Origin: [Synechococcus] sp. NIES-970
GTDB taxonomy: Bacteria; Cyanobacteriota; Cyanobacteriia; Cyanobacteriales; MRBY01
Length of the DNA stretch: 64,000 bases
Reading direction: 5' to 3'
Assembly: GCA_002356215.1 (NCBI GenBank)
Contig: AP017959.1
Coordinates: 434,001-498,000 of the forward strand
A program made the translations under genes and the position numbers. Shown here in pieces: positions 8,874-17,590 of the stretch; position 1 is the first letter of the stretch; the number at the start of each line of letters is the position of its first letter. The notes beneath the pieces were generated by a model. It did not search any database and was not told where the DNA came from. It saw only the letters and a list, made by a program, of their open reading frames with translations.

Positions 8874-10172
8874 ATGGTAGTTGAGCAAATCCTAGATCTC
8901 GCCAAGCAAAAAGGTATCGAAGCGGAGGTGTACTACCGCAACAGCCGCGATACTCCCATCGATTTTGAGAATAATCGCCTCAAATCCTTAGAAACAAAGG
9001 CGAGCCAAGGGGTTGCCCTACGGGTGGTAGTAGAGGGCAAGCTAGGCTTTGCCAGTGCCACAGATTTAACGCGCCTGGAGGATGTGGTAGATGCGGCGAT
9101 CGCCACGGCGGAAATCGGTGATCCCGTGGATTTTGAATTTGCCAAGGATTTCCAAGGGGTTGTGCCTGAAAGTGAATATGTACTGCCAGAAACCGCGAAA
9201 TTAGTCGAAATTGGCGAAACCCTAATCGAAAAAGTACGGGCCTATAACGATGAAATTCTCGTCAGTGCAGGCTTTCATATCCGCTCTGGGCAAACCAAAC
9301 TGGCGACCACCGGTGGCGTCTACGGCGAGCGCAACAGCAAAATAGTCAGCGCCAGCCTGGGGGGAAATCTCGTCCAGGGGGAAGATTTTCTGAATGCCTA
9401 TGGTTACGACGTGGCCAAAGATGGGGAGCCCGATTACGACCAAATTCTCGCCACCGTCATCGAAAAATATACCAACGCCGAAAAAGCGGCCCAAATTTCT
9501 AGCGGTCAATATCCCGTGCTTTTTACCCCCAGGGCGGCTCTGAGTGCCATTGGTGGCCTGTTTGATACGATCCTCTCTGGCCAAGTGGTCGTGCAAAAAG
9601 CCTCGCCCCTCGCCGGGAAAATCGGGGAACAGCTGTTTGGCGATCGCCTGACCATTTACGAAGACCCGACCATTGGGGTTTCGGCCTGTCCCTTTGACGA
9701 TGAAGGTACACCCACCCAAAAAAAAACCTTTATCCAAAACGGGATCGTCCAACAATTTTACTGGGATCGTCAGTGGGCGGCCCGGGGTAATGCCGAGGCC
9801 CAAGGCAATGGTTTTCGGGGTGGCCTTTCTCGCCCCAGTCCCGACATGGTGAATTTCTGCATGAATCCCGGCCACACCCCTTTAGCAGAACTCATTAAGA
9901 ATATGAAAGAAGGAGTGATCGTCGATCAGGTCTTAGGCGCAGGTCAATCCAACCAATTGGCCGGGGAATTTTCTGTGAACCTCGACCTGGGTTATAAAGT
10001 GGAAAATGGCGAGATTGTCGGCCGCCTGAAAAATACGATGGTGGCAGGGAGTATCTTTGAAGCCTTTGCTGATTTGATAGATTTTAGTGACACCTGTGAA
10101 TGGGTGGGCGGTAGCGCCTATCTCCCCGCAATCCTGTTTGGCAAGTTGGGCGTTGCGTCCCGGTCGGTTTAA
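8874..10172 (+). CDS. pmbA: TldD/PmbA family protein, PmbA (TldE) type
   Basis: Protein of 432 residues belonging to the TldD/TldE (PmbA) family. The two proteins form a heterodimeric protease that, in E. coli, matures microcin B17 and degrades the CcdA antitoxin. The metal-binding HExxxH of TldD is not present, and the C-terminal segment around GAGQSNQLAGEFSVN is of the PmbA/TldE kind, so this should be the partner subunit. The ATG at 8874 (MVVEQILDLAKQKG) starts just where family similarity begins; the longer reading from 8697 would cross the prs terminator. Confidence 0.82.
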   Translation: MVVEQILDLAKQKGIEAEVYYRNSRDTPIDFENNRLKSLETKASQGVALRVVVEGKLGFASATDLTRLEDVVDAAIATAEIGDPVDFEFAKDFQGVVPESEYVLPETAKLVEIGETLIEKVRAYNDEILVSAGFHIRSGQTKLATTGGVYGERNSKIVSASLGGNLVQGEDFLNAYGYDVAKDGEPDYDQILATVIEKYTNAEKAAQISSGQYPVLFTPRAALSAIGGLFDTILSGQVVVQKASPLAGKIGEQLFGDRLTIYEDPTIGVSACPFDDEGTPTQKKTFIQNGIVQQFYWDRQWAARGNAEAQGNGFRGGLSRPSPDMVNFCMNPGHTPLAELIKNMKEGVIVDQVLGAGQSNQLAGEFSVNLDLGYKVENGEIVGRLKNTMVAGSIFEAFADLIDFSDTCEWVGGSAYLPAILFGKLGVASRSV

Positions 10173-10203
10173 AATCTCCTTACTGCCCCCTGACTGCGAA
10201 GCC

Positions 10204-10941
10204 ATGATGCCTGTGAAATCTTTGATCCGCTTGCTGAGTCTCTGTTGTGTTTGTGCCCTCTGCCTGGTTGGTTGTGTGGACTATGATGTGGAGATCGCCT
10301 TCGACCACCAGCACCATGGGGAAATTCATCAGCATCTACGGTTGGGGGATGAATTTACCAACTTCAACCAACAGGAAGCCAAACACTGGCTTTGTAGTCT
10401 CGAAAAGCGAGCGAAGGATCTCCATGGGGCAACCCAACGCGTTTCTTCACAGGAACTCGATGTGCGGATTCCGTTTAACAATGGGGCGGATCTCGTCAGC
10501 AAGTTCAATGATTTTTTTAATCCAGAGGGGCAAAATCTCCAGGCTACGGATCTCGATTTAGTACAACTCAAATCGGCGATCGCCCTTGAGCAAAAAAATT
10601 GGCTTTTGTTTGAACGGAACCGGGCCACCCTAGATGTGGATTTACGTGCGCTGGGGGTGCTTTCCCAACGGGGCAGCCTGATGCTCAGCCCGGGTTCCCT
10701 CTTGGATTTGGACATCGGTTTGAAAACGCCCCTAGGGGCGAGGGTGGTCAATCGTGATGCAGCCCCATCCCCTGTCACGCGTAACGAGGGCGATCGCCTG
10801 ATTTGGACTTTACAACCGGGGCAGTTAAATCATTTAGAGGTGGCTTTTTGGGTTCCCAGTTGGGTTGGCCTCGGCACTGCAGGGATTATCGGTCTATTAT
10901 TTCTGGGCTATTACCTAAAATATCGCCGTTTGCCGGTGTAA
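10204..10941 (+). CDS. DUF3153-like membrane-anchored lipoprotein
   Basis: Protein of 245 residues with a lipoprotein signal peptide ending in the lipobox LVGC (Cys about residue 22) and a C-terminal membrane helix (GLGTAGIIGLLFLGYYLKY) followed by basic residues. The middle portion is soluble and would lie outside the cytoplasm. It looks like the cyanobacteria-restricted DUF3153 family, whose function is unknown. The two adjacent ATGs at 10204 and 10207 are equally possible starts. It sits 31 bases after pmbA and 51 before the Mla-type ATPase, so a shared transcript is possible. Confidence 0.65.
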   Translation: MMPVKSLIRLLSLCCVCALCLVGCVDYDVEIAFDHQHHGEIHQHLRLGDEFTNFNQQEAKHWLCSLEKRAKDLHGATQRVSSQELDVRIPFNNGADLVSKFNDFFNPEGQNLQATDLDLVQLKSAIALEQKNWLLFERNRATLDVDLRALGVLSQRGSLMLSPGSLLDLDIGLKTPLGARVVNRDAAPSPVTRNEGDRLIWTLQPGQLNHLEVAFWVPSWVGLGTAGIIGLLFLGYYLKYRRLPV

Positions 10942-10992
10942 TTACTGATTTGGCGCTATCGTTAAACCAGTTGTCTCTATCTCCTGTCGCCT

Positions 10993-11787
10993 ATGGTTGC
11001 CGCCCAAGCCGAACCTTTGATCGAACTCCGAGGAATCTCTAAAGCCTTTGGGTCGAATGTGATCCTCGATAACATTGACCTCAGCATCTATCGGGGGGAA
11101 GCCCTGGTGATCATTGGCCCTTCTGGTACCGGAAAATCGACAATCCTACGAATCATTGCAGGGCTCCTGGCCGCCGATGAGGGTGAAATCTATGTCAATA
11201 GCGTCCAACGCCGGGGCCTTATTGAAGATGGCAATGACCCCATTGGCATCAGCATGGTTTTCCAGCAGGCGGCCCTGTTTGATTCTTTGACAGTGGCGGA
11301 AAATGTTGGCTTTTTGCTCTATCAGCATTCCCGACTTTCCCACAAAAAAATTCGCGAACTGGTGGAAGAACGTTTGGATATGGTGGGCCTTTCTGGGGTA
11401 GGCGATCGCTATCCGGCGCAGTTGTCGGGGGGGATGCGCAAACGGGTGAGCTTTGCCCGGGCGATCATGGCCAATCCCGACAATCCCAAGGACAATCCCG
11501 AAATTATTTTGTACGATGAACCCACCGCTGGCCTTGACCCGATCGCCTCAACGGTGATCGAAGATTTGGTGCGTCACCTCCAACATATGCAGGGGGTTTG
11601 CGGCACCTATGTGATGGTCAGCCACCAGGACAGTACTATCCGTCGCACCGCTGACCGGGTCATTTTCTTATATGACGGTAAAATTCAATGGACCGGCACA
11701 GTACCAGAAATTGATCAAACCGATAATCCCCTGGTGCGCCAATTTTTTGATGCTGCGGTGGAAGGCCCGATCAAAGTCATCGGCTAA
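10993..11787 (+). CDS. ABC ATPase of Mla/TGD lipid-transport type (MlaF/TGD3-like)
   Basis: ATPase of 264 residues. Walker A is GPSGTGKST, the signature LSGGMRKRV, and Walker B with D-loop LYDEPTAGLDP. The LSGGMRKRV form and the next-door MCE gene place it in the MlaF/TGD3 group, which powers phospholipid movement between membranes (outer-membrane asymmetry in Gram-negatives, ER-to-plastid lipid import in plants). A four-residue NPDN repeat (MANPDNPKDNPE) sits before Walker B. The partner permease (MlaE/TGD1) is not in this window. Confidence 0.85.
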   Translation: MVAAQAEPLIELRGISKAFGSNVILDNIDLSIYRGEALVIIGPSGTGKSTILRIIAGLLAADEGEIYVNSVQRRGLIEDGNDPIGISMVFQQAALFDSLTVAENVGFLLYQHSRLSHKKIRELVEERLDMVGLSGVGDRYPAQLSGGMRKRVSFARAIMANPDNPKDNPEIILYDEPTAGLDPIASTVIEDLVRHLQHMQGVCGTYVMVSHQDSTIRRTADRVIFLYDGKIQWTGTVPEIDQTDNPLVRQFFDAAVEGPIKVIG

Positions 11788-11844
11788 AATTGGCCCGTCC
11801 CCATACAATAAAACGTAACTTCACCCCATCTACTGACGAATCCT

Positions 11845-13080
11845 ATGCGATCGCGTACCCTCAAAGAAGGCTCCCTTGGCTTATTCATTTTTGCTGGTCT
11901 GTCCCTGCTCGGTGTTGTTCTCATCTGGCTAACGGGGGCAACCCTCGGGCGGCGCACCTATTCTGTCACTGTCCGCTTCGAAAATGCCAACGCGATGCAA
12001 GAAGGAGCGACAGTCCGCTATCGGGGCCTAGAAGTCGGACGCATCACCGCGGTTGAACCTTCTAGCAATGGTGTGAATATCACTATCGAAATTCAAACGC
12101 CTGACTTGGTGATGCCTCGGGATGTGGTGATTGAAGCAAACCAAGGGGGCTTAATTGGCGAGACTTCCATTGAAATTATTCCCCAAAGCCAACTTACGCA
12201 AACCCAGATGGCGTTGAGTCCTTTTGCGTCAGACTGTAATGACCAGGGGGCGATTCTCTGTGATGGAACAACCCTAGATGGGGTGATTGGGGTCAGCTTT
12301 GACCAAGTATTGCGGAACACAGCCCAGTTTAGTGAACTTTATGGGGACCCAGAATTTGTTGAAATTGTGCGTACCTTGGCGACAAATTCTAGTGCGGCGG
12401 CGGAACAAATTACCCTCTTAACCGAGGAACTGACACTTCTATCTCGGGAAGTCCGGGGCGAGGTTGATAGTTTTGCGGAAAATACCCAGAAAATTACCGA
12501 TGCGACAGTCACGACCTCTGGTCAACTCAATCGCACCCTCACCGAGGTCAATGCCTTGACGGGGAATTTTAACAGCCTGGTGGTAGAAAATCGCCAAGCC
12601 CTGGTAGGAACCCTCAATAGCATCGGCCGCACCAGTGACCAGATGCAACAGACCTTAGCTGCGGTGAATACAACCCTAAATTCAGTCAACCAGGGCCTTA
12701 CGGCCACCGACACCCAAGAACTATTGGATAACTTGGCTGTACTAACAACGAATGCCGCGATCGCCTCTGAAAATCTCAAAGATGTGTCCACGGCGTTAAA
12801 CGACCCAACCAATATCCTGACGCTCCAAAAAACCTTGGATGCGGCACGTGTCACCTTTGAAAATACCCAGAAAATTACCGCCGACTTGGATGAGCTAACC
12901 GGAGACCCCCAGTTCCGGAAAAATTTAATCGATCTCATTAATGGATTGAGTCAATTGGTTTCGTCGACGGAACAACTCCAACAGCAAGTGCAGGTAGCCA
13001 GCCGTGTTGAACAAGGTCAACCGCTTGCCGATTCTCCGCGACAGATATCATTGCGCACCAATCCTCGAGATGCACTTTAA
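11845..13080 (+). CDS. MCE (MlaD/TGD2-like) domain protein
   Basis: Protein of 411 residues with one N-terminal membrane helix (LGLFIFAGLSLLGVVLIWLT) and then the MCE domain (about residues 38-120: YSVTVRFENANAMQEGATVR and following GLEVGRI). A long helical region rich in Asn, Thr and Gln, suited to forming a tube or barrel, makes up the rest. MCE proteins carry lipids across the periplasm for the ABC complex encoded by the gene just upstream. Length and layout match cyanobacterial TGD2 homologues. Likely co-transcribed with the ATPase gene 57 bases before it. Confidence 0.85.
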   Translation: MRSRTLKEGSLGLFIFAGLSLLGVVLIWLTGATLGRRTYSVTVRFENANAMQEGATVRYRGLEVGRITAVEPSSNGVNITIEIQTPDLVMPRDVVIEANQGGLIGETSIEIIPQSQLTQTQMALSPFASDCNDQGAILCDGTTLDGVIGVSFDQVLRNTAQFSELYGDPEFVEIVRTLATNSSAAAEQITLLTEELTLLSREVRGEVDSFAENTQKITDATVTTSGQLNRTLTEVNALTGNFNSLVVENRQALVGTLNSIGRTSDQMQQTLAAVNTTLNSVNQGLTATDTQELLDNLAVLTTNAAIASENLKDVSTALNDPTNILTLQKTLDAARVTFENTQKITADLDELTGDPQFRKNLIDLINGLSQLVSSTEQLQQQVQVASRVEQGQPLADSPRQISLRTNPRDAL

Positions 13081-13129
13081 GGCCCGAACCTGGGGACAAT
13101 ACGCTTGGAAATTTTTTTCCCAAAAGATC

Positions 13130-13159
13130 TTGGCGATCGCCTAATGAGTATGTTATATT
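13130..13159 (+). promoter_or_regulatory. Promoter of tRNA-Leu
   Basis: TTGGCG (13130-13135), 18 bases, then TATATT (13154-13159). The start would fall about 10 bases before the mature tRNA. The -35 element partly overlaps a HIP1 palindrome. Confidence 0.45.
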
Positions 13160-13176
13160 CGTTCAAGTCAAAACGA

Positions 13177-13258
13177 GCGGATGTGGTGGAATTGGTAGAC
13201 ACGCACGCTTGAGGGGCGTGTGGAGCGATCCTTGCGAGTTCGAGTCTCGCCATCCGCA
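13177..13258 (+). tRNA. tRNA-Leu (anticodon GAG)
   Basis: An 82-base class II tRNA. The acceptor stem GCGGATG pairs perfectly with CATCCGC, followed by discriminator A. The anticodon loop TTGAGGG sits between CACGC and GCGTG, giving anticodon GAG (reads CUC and CUU). There is a long variable arm as in Leu tRNAs, and the T loop TTCGAGT is intact. CCA is not encoded. Confidence 0.95.
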
Positions 13259-13272
13259 TAATAAGCAAAAGA

Positions 13273-13307
13273 AAAAACCTTCCCAAACCTCAGGGGGAGG
13301 TTTTTTT
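13273..13307 (+). terminator. Terminator after tRNA-Leu
   Basis: Inverted repeat with arms ACCTTCCC and GGGGAGGT (one T-G pair), extended by A/T pairs, ending in seven Ts. It starts 14 bases after the tRNA. Confidence 0.8.
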
Positions 13308-13415
13308 GTGTCAAAAATTGATTATTGCTGGAAATCAGCGCGGAGGATTTCTCAGATCCTGAAAAATATGAAAAGAAAATGATAGGATAAGGCCAGTGCT
13401 TTTCATAATTGTTTC

Positions 13416-14408
13416 ATGATTCGAGCAATGTTTCAGCGCGATCGCCTGATTCTTTTCAGCCTGTGTGGTGGGCTATGGCTTGCGACAGGCTGTACCCAAG
13501 AAGCAACGCTGACCCCTATACCAACGGCCGAATCAGGGACTGAGACCGCCCGCCAAACTCAAGAAAGAAAGCGTGTGCTGACGACTTTTAGCGTGTTGGC
13601 AGATATGGCCCAAAATGTGGCAGGCGATCGCCTGGTGGTGGAATCCATTACGCGCATTGGCGCAGAAATTCATGGTTATGAGCCAACCCCAAGTGATCTG
13701 GTGCGTGCCCAGGATGCTGATTTATTGCTCTACAACGGCATGAACTTAGAGCGCTGGTTTGAACCTTTCTTGGGCAATTTGCGTGATGTCCCAGCTGTGA
13801 CATTAACTGAGGGCATTACCCCAATTCCGATCGCCGCTGGCCCCTATGCCAATCTACCGAATCCCCATGCTTGGATGTCGCCACGGAATGCCTTGGTCTA
13901 TGTGGAAAATATCCGCCAGGCCTTTATTGAACTCGACCCAGAAAATGCCGCTGTCTACACGGCCAATGCCCAGGCCTATAGTGAAAAAATTCAGGCGATC
14001 GCCGACCAACTAGAACAAGAGCTTGCCCCCCTGCCCGAAGCCCAGCGGTACCTGGTGACCTGTGAGGGCGCCTTTTCTTATTTAGCCCGGGATTACAACC
14101 TGCAAGAAGTCTATCTATGGCCCATCAACGCCGAACAACAATCCACCCCCAGACAAATTCAACAGGTTATTGAAGCAGTGAGAAATAACAATATTCCCGC
14201 TGTATTTTGTGAAAGTACGGTCAACGATACCAGTCAACGGGAAGTGGCCCGCACCACCGGGGCTTTTTTTGGCGGTAATCTCTATGTGGATTCCCTCTCT
14301 ACCCCCGATGGGCCAGTCCCCACGTTTCTCGACCTCCTCAAATACGATGCCCAGGCGATCGCCAAGGGTTTACTAACCCAAACTAGTGCCCCAGATCCAA
14401 ACCCTTAA
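13416..14408 (+). CDS. mntC: Manganese (Zn/Mn-type) ABC transporter, substrate-binding lipoprotein
   Basis: Cluster A-I metal-binding protein of 330 residues. A lipobox (LATGC) ends the signal peptide. The four metal ligands expected for manganese binding are visible: His in AEIHGYEP, His in NPHAWMSP, Glu in FCESTVND and Asp in YVDSLSTPDG. The set His-His-Glu-Asp matches Synechocystis MntC rather than zinc-specific ZnuA, which has a third His and a His-rich loop. Gene order substrate-binding, ATPase, permease equals mntC-mntA-mntB. No good ribosome binding site precedes either the ATG at 13416 or the one at 13428. Confidence 0.85.
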   Translation: MIRAMFQRDRLILFSLCGGLWLATGCTQEATLTPIPTAESGTETARQTQERKRVLTTFSVLADMAQNVAGDRLVVESITRIGAEIHGYEPTPSDLVRAQDADLLLYNGMNLERWFEPFLGNLRDVPAVTLTEGITPIPIAAGPYANLPNPHAWMSPRNALVYVENIRQAFIELDPENAAVYTANAQAYSEKIQAIADQLEQELAPLPEAQRYLVTCEGAFSYLARDYNLQEVYLWPINAEQQSTPRQIQQVIEAVRNNNIPAVFCESTVNDTSQREVARTTGAFFGGNLYVDSLSTPDGPVPTFLDLLKYDAQAIAKGLLTQTSAPDPNP

Positions 14409-14428
14409 TCTCTCCCACTGCAAACCCC

Positions 14429-15247
14429 ATGATGACCACCACACCATCCTGCGACATCACCGTTGACAATCTCAACATCACCTACAATTCCTCCCGGTTG
14501 GCCCTTTACAACGCCAGTTGCCGGGTCGAGCCGGGGACGATCACAGCCCTTGTGGGCCCCAATGGTGGGGGGAAATCGACTCTCTTTAAAGCCATTATGG
14601 GATTTCTCACCCCCACCAGCGGCAGGATAAGGGTCGCGGGGACGGCGATCGCGAAAGCGCAAAAACGACAACTGATGGCCTACGTCCCCCAAGCCGATGA
14701 AGTGGATTGGGATTTTCCGGTAAGTGTCTTTGATGTGGTGATGATGGGTCGCTATGGTTATATGAACCTACTGCGGATCCCCCGTCCTAGGGACCGCCGC
14801 ATTGTCATGGAAAGCCTCGAACGGGTCGGTATGGTGCACCTGCGCGATCGCCAGATTGGGGAACTCTCTGGGGGCCAAAAAAAACGCGCCTTTCTCGCCC
14901 GGGCCCTGGCCCAGGAAGGGAAAATTCTCTTACTGGATGAACCCTTTACGGGGGTCGATGTCAAAACGGAAAAACAAATTATTGATCTCCTCCTACAGCT
15001 CCGGCACGAAGGCCACACAATCCTTGTTTCAACCCATGACCTCGGTTCCATTTCAACATTTTGCGATCGCACTATTTTGTTAAACCGCACAATTCTGGCA
15101 ACGGGGACCACCGCTGAAACCTTTACCGAAGAAAATTTAGTCATGACCTTTGGGGGCTTACCACTCACTGGCCTCAGGGCATACCAGGTGGAAAACTGCC
15201 CCGAATCAGCCTGCCAAAGTAGCCATAACCCAGAGGTAGAAGGATGA
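14429..15247 (+). CDS. mntA: Manganese ABC transporter, ATP-binding protein
   Basis: ABC ATPase of 272 residues with Walker A GPNGGGKST, signature LSGGQKKRA and Walker B with D-loop LLLDEPFTGVD. The PNGGGK and PFTGVD forms are those of the Mn/Zn/Fe uptake branch. It lies 20 bases after the binding-protein gene. Its stop overlaps the permease start (ATGA), so the three genes should be translated as one unit that supplies Mn2+ for the water-splitting cluster of photosystem II. Confidence 0.88.
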   Translation: MMTTTPSCDITVDNLNITYNSSRLALYNASCRVEPGTITALVGPNGGGKSTLFKAIMGFLTPTSGRIRVAGTAIAKAQKRQLMAYVPQADEVDWDFPVSVFDVVMMGRYGYMNLLRIPRPRDRRIVMESLERVGMVHLRDRQIGELSGGQKKRAFLARALAQEGKILLLDEPFTGVDVKTEKQIIDLLLQLRHEGHTILVSTHDLGSISTFCDRTILLNRTILATGTTAETFTEENLVMTFGGLPLTGLRAYQVENCPESACQSSHNPEVEG

Positions 15248-16107
15248 CGCTTTTGGGAGATTGGTTGATCGCGCCTTTGCAGTATGGCTTTTTAGTAAAA
15301 GCGATTTGGGTGAGTGCCTTTGTGGGTCTAGTCTGTGCAGTGTTGTCTTGCTATATCACTCTCAAAGGTTGGTCATTGATGGGGGATGCCGTGTCCCACG
15401 CCGTTGTACCAGGGGTGGTGGTGGCCTATGCCCTAAATATTCCCTTTGCGATTGGTGCTTTTTTGTTTGGGTTTGGGGCAACGGTGGCGATCGGCTATGT
15501 CACTGCAAAAACACGCCTTAAGGAAGATGCCGTTATTGGGGTCATTTTTACGGGTTTTTTTGCTTTTGGTTTGGTCTTGATCACAAAAATCCCCAGCAAT
15601 ATCGATCTATTTCATATTCTCTTTGGTAACGTGTTGGGCATTTCCCAGGGGGATATTATCCAAACCCTGATCGCTGGCACGTTAACCCTTGTGATTATTC
15701 TGCTGCGCCGCAAAGATCTATTGCTCTTTTGTTTTGACCCAAATCACGCTAAGGCGATCGGTTTGAATACTCAGCTCATGTACTACACACTCCTGTCGGT
15801 GCTGGCCTTGACCATTGTGACTGCCTTGCAAACGGCGGGAATTATTTTGGTGATCGCGATGTTGGTGACCCCGGGATCGATCGCCTATTTACTGACAGAC
15901 CGCTTTGATAAAATGCTCTGGATTGCCGTAGCCAGTAGTGTGCTCTCCTGTGTTTTTGGCACATATCTCAGTTATCACCTCGATATTTCTACCGGTGGGG
16001 CGATCGTTGTGCTGCTAACGGCCTTATTTGTGTTGGCAATGTTTTTGGGGCCGAAGCATGGTGTGCTTGCCCAGGGGAAACCCAATACTCTTGAGGCAAA
16101 TCATTAG
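15244..16107 (+). CDS. mntB: Manganese ABC transporter, permease
   Basis: Polytopic protein of 287 residues (about eight or nine helices) of the ZnuB/MntB (ABC-3) family. Conserved family segments include LKGWSLMGDAVSHAVVPGVV near residue 45 and TAGIILVIAMLVTPGSIAYLL near residue 200. It overlaps the ATPase gene by four bases. Assignment to manganese follows from the ligand set of the binding protein at the head of the operon. Confidence 0.88.
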   Translation: MTLLGDWLIAPLQYGFLVKAIWVSAFVGLVCAVLSCYITLKGWSLMGDAVSHAVVPGVVVAYALNIPFAIGAFLFGFGATVAIGYVTAKTRLKEDAVIGVIFTGFFAFGLVLITKIPSNIDLFHILFGNVLGISQGDIIQTLIAGTLTLVIILLRRKDLLLFCFDPNHAKAIGLNTQLMYYTLLSVLALTIVTALQTAGIILVIAMLVTPGSIAYLLTDRFDKMLWIAVASSVLSCVFGTYLSYHLDISTGGAIVVLLTALFVLAMFLGPKHGVLAQGKPNTLEANH

Positions 16108-16156
16108 GCTTACCGGAAAAAACAAGAAATACCCTCGATTTTGGCGCTGATTGCCA

Positions 16157-16214
16157 TGCATGATGTATTAAATCAATTATTTTAATGCAAAAAATACATC
16201 ATGCAATGATTGCA
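16157..16214. repeat. Nested inverted repeats upstream of the YrdC-like gene
   Basis: A perfect 13-base inverted repeat, TGCATGATGTATT (16157-16169) and AATACATCATGCA (16193-16205), encloses an AT-rich spacer of 23 bases. A second, overlapping palindrome TGCAATGATTGCA (16202-16214) follows directly. The unit TGCATCAT or its complement ATGATGCA occurs three times in 65 bases. The cluster ends 37 bases before the ATG of the YrdC-like gene, where an operator would sit. The bound protein is unknown. Confidence 0.6.
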
Positions 16215-16251
16215 TCATATACGATGGAAAAAACAGCGAGGTGTAATTATT

Positions 16252-16887
16252 ATGGCAACCATTCTGCCCAAATCGACCCAGGTGATCGCCCAAATCATCG
16301 CACAGTTAGAGCGAGGCGCAGTTGTCATTCTCCATACCGATATGGTTTATTTGTTGCTGGCCAATGCTCTCAACGCCGAAGCAACAAATCAGATTCACGA
16401 ATTAAAAGGCTGGAATCCCCGTAAACCTCTGACCTTACTGTTGACCCCGGCCCAAGTAGCGAAATATAGCGATCTGAGCAATGATGCTCAAACACTGGTC
16501 AATCAGTTTCCTTACCCGATTAGTCTGATTCTATCTCATCGCAATAACCTGCCCGATGCAGTAACAGCTGGACATCGTGAAGTATTTATTTCTTGTCCCG
16601 ACCAATTCATTTATGATCTCGCCGCCCAAGCCCCCTTTCCCATCGCAGCGGGGACTGCCAGCTTAGGCAGCGAGATGCGGGCCAACGACGCGAAGACAGC
16701 CGCGACCTTTTTTGGCAATCAAGTGTCCTTAATCGTAGATGGCGGCAAATCAAAAGAGCAAATTCGCACGACCCTCATTGATTGTCATTTACCCTTACCG
16801 ACGATCTTAAATTTTGGTCTGATTTCCTTTGATGAATTGCGAGAAATTATCCCCCACATTGAATTGCCATCTCATCTGCGTAAATAG
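16252..16887 (+). CDS. YrdC/Sua5-like protein
   Basis: Protein of 211 residues with a YrdC-type fold. The N-terminal part has the substrate-site pattern LKGWNPRKPLTLLL and later LSHRNNLPDAVTAG, plus IAAGTASLGSEM in the region where YrdC proteins carry SAN. True YrdC/TsaC makes threonylcarbamoyl-AMP for the t6A modification of tRNA. This copy departs from the usual KxR...SxN residues, so it may be a paralogue with another job. The start at 16252 (GAGGTG eight bases upstream) is preferred over 16210, which lies inside the repeat cluster. Confidence 0.65.
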   Translation: MATILPKSTQVIAQIIAQLERGAVVILHTDMVYLLLANALNAEATNQIHELKGWNPRKPLTLLLTPAQVAKYSDLSNDAQTLVNQFPYPISLILSHRNNLPDAVTAGHREVFISCPDQFIYDLAAQAPFPIAAGTASLGSEMRANDAKTAATFFGNQVSLIVDGGKSKEQIRTTLIDCHLPLPTILNFGLISFDELREIIPHIELPSHLRK

Positions 16888-16905
16888 AAGCAAACGACAG
16901 TCGCG

Positions 16906-17538
16906 CTAATCATCGTTGAGAAAATCTGAATCACCATTCCCCGTGGCAAACATTATGTTTGCCTCCTTTAATTTGCGGCGGAGATAAGCATAGGGATTAC
17001 TGTAGTTACCTTCCCAGGGGTTGACTAGAATACTTGCATTTAACAGGGGAGACATTCTAACCACTGTCCGGGTTAATTCATAGATGTTAGTAAATTTGAA
17101 ATCTGGAAAAATTTGCTTTTCACCAGAACCAAGAAAACGAATGGTATCGTATTGAGTGACTTGGAGTGTTTTAAATTTAGGAATAGCGAGGATATAAACT
17201 TTGGGCTGGGGTAAAAATTGAAACCAGGGATAACCTGGTTTTAAAAAATGAACTAAATAGGCTTCAAAATAGATCACTTGGTTGGCATCGGCATCCACTT
17301 TTAGGTAGCGGGCATAGGGCATTAAATAGAAAGGAAAAAAGAGGAAAGTATAAATAAATAAACCCGCAAGATAGACGGCATAACGATAGCCTAAAAAATT
17401 CGAGAGGGGCCATAGCACAATGGCAAGGGAGGGAATAAAAGCCAAAATAATTGCTGTTATTTTGTCGATCCCTTGCTTGAGAACGAGCTCAGAGGGACTC
17501 ACGCTCTGGATTTTATAGACTTTTTTATATATGGCCAT
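16906..17538 (-). CDS. Unknown membrane protein
   Basis: Protein of 210 residues with two adjacent membrane helices at about 27-75 (ITAIILAFIPSLAIVLWPLS and YAVYLAGLFIYTFLFFPFYL) and a soluble domain of about 130 residues. The soluble part contains YPWFQFLPQPKVYIL and ends in an acidic tail (NGDSDFLNDD). I do not recognise a family. The layout resembles small thylakoid-associated or PH-like membrane proteins. Base composition is more AT-rich than most neighbours. It converges on the YrdC-like gene with an 18-base gap. Confidence 0.6.
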   Translation of the reverse strand: MAIYKKVYKIQSVSPSELVLKQGIDKITAIILAFIPSLAIVLWPLSNFLGYRYAVYLAGLFIYTFLFFPFYLMPYARYLKVDADANQVIYFEAYLVHFLKPGYPWFQFLPQPKVYILAIPKFKTLQVTQYDTIRFLGSGEKQIFPDFKFTNIYELTRTVVRMSPLLNASILVNPWEGNYSNPYAYLRRKLKEANIMFATGNGDSDFLNDD

Positions 17539-17590
17539 AGGAGTCTAATGTCTAGGACCTTAATTGAAGATAACAATACTGTTGTAACAT

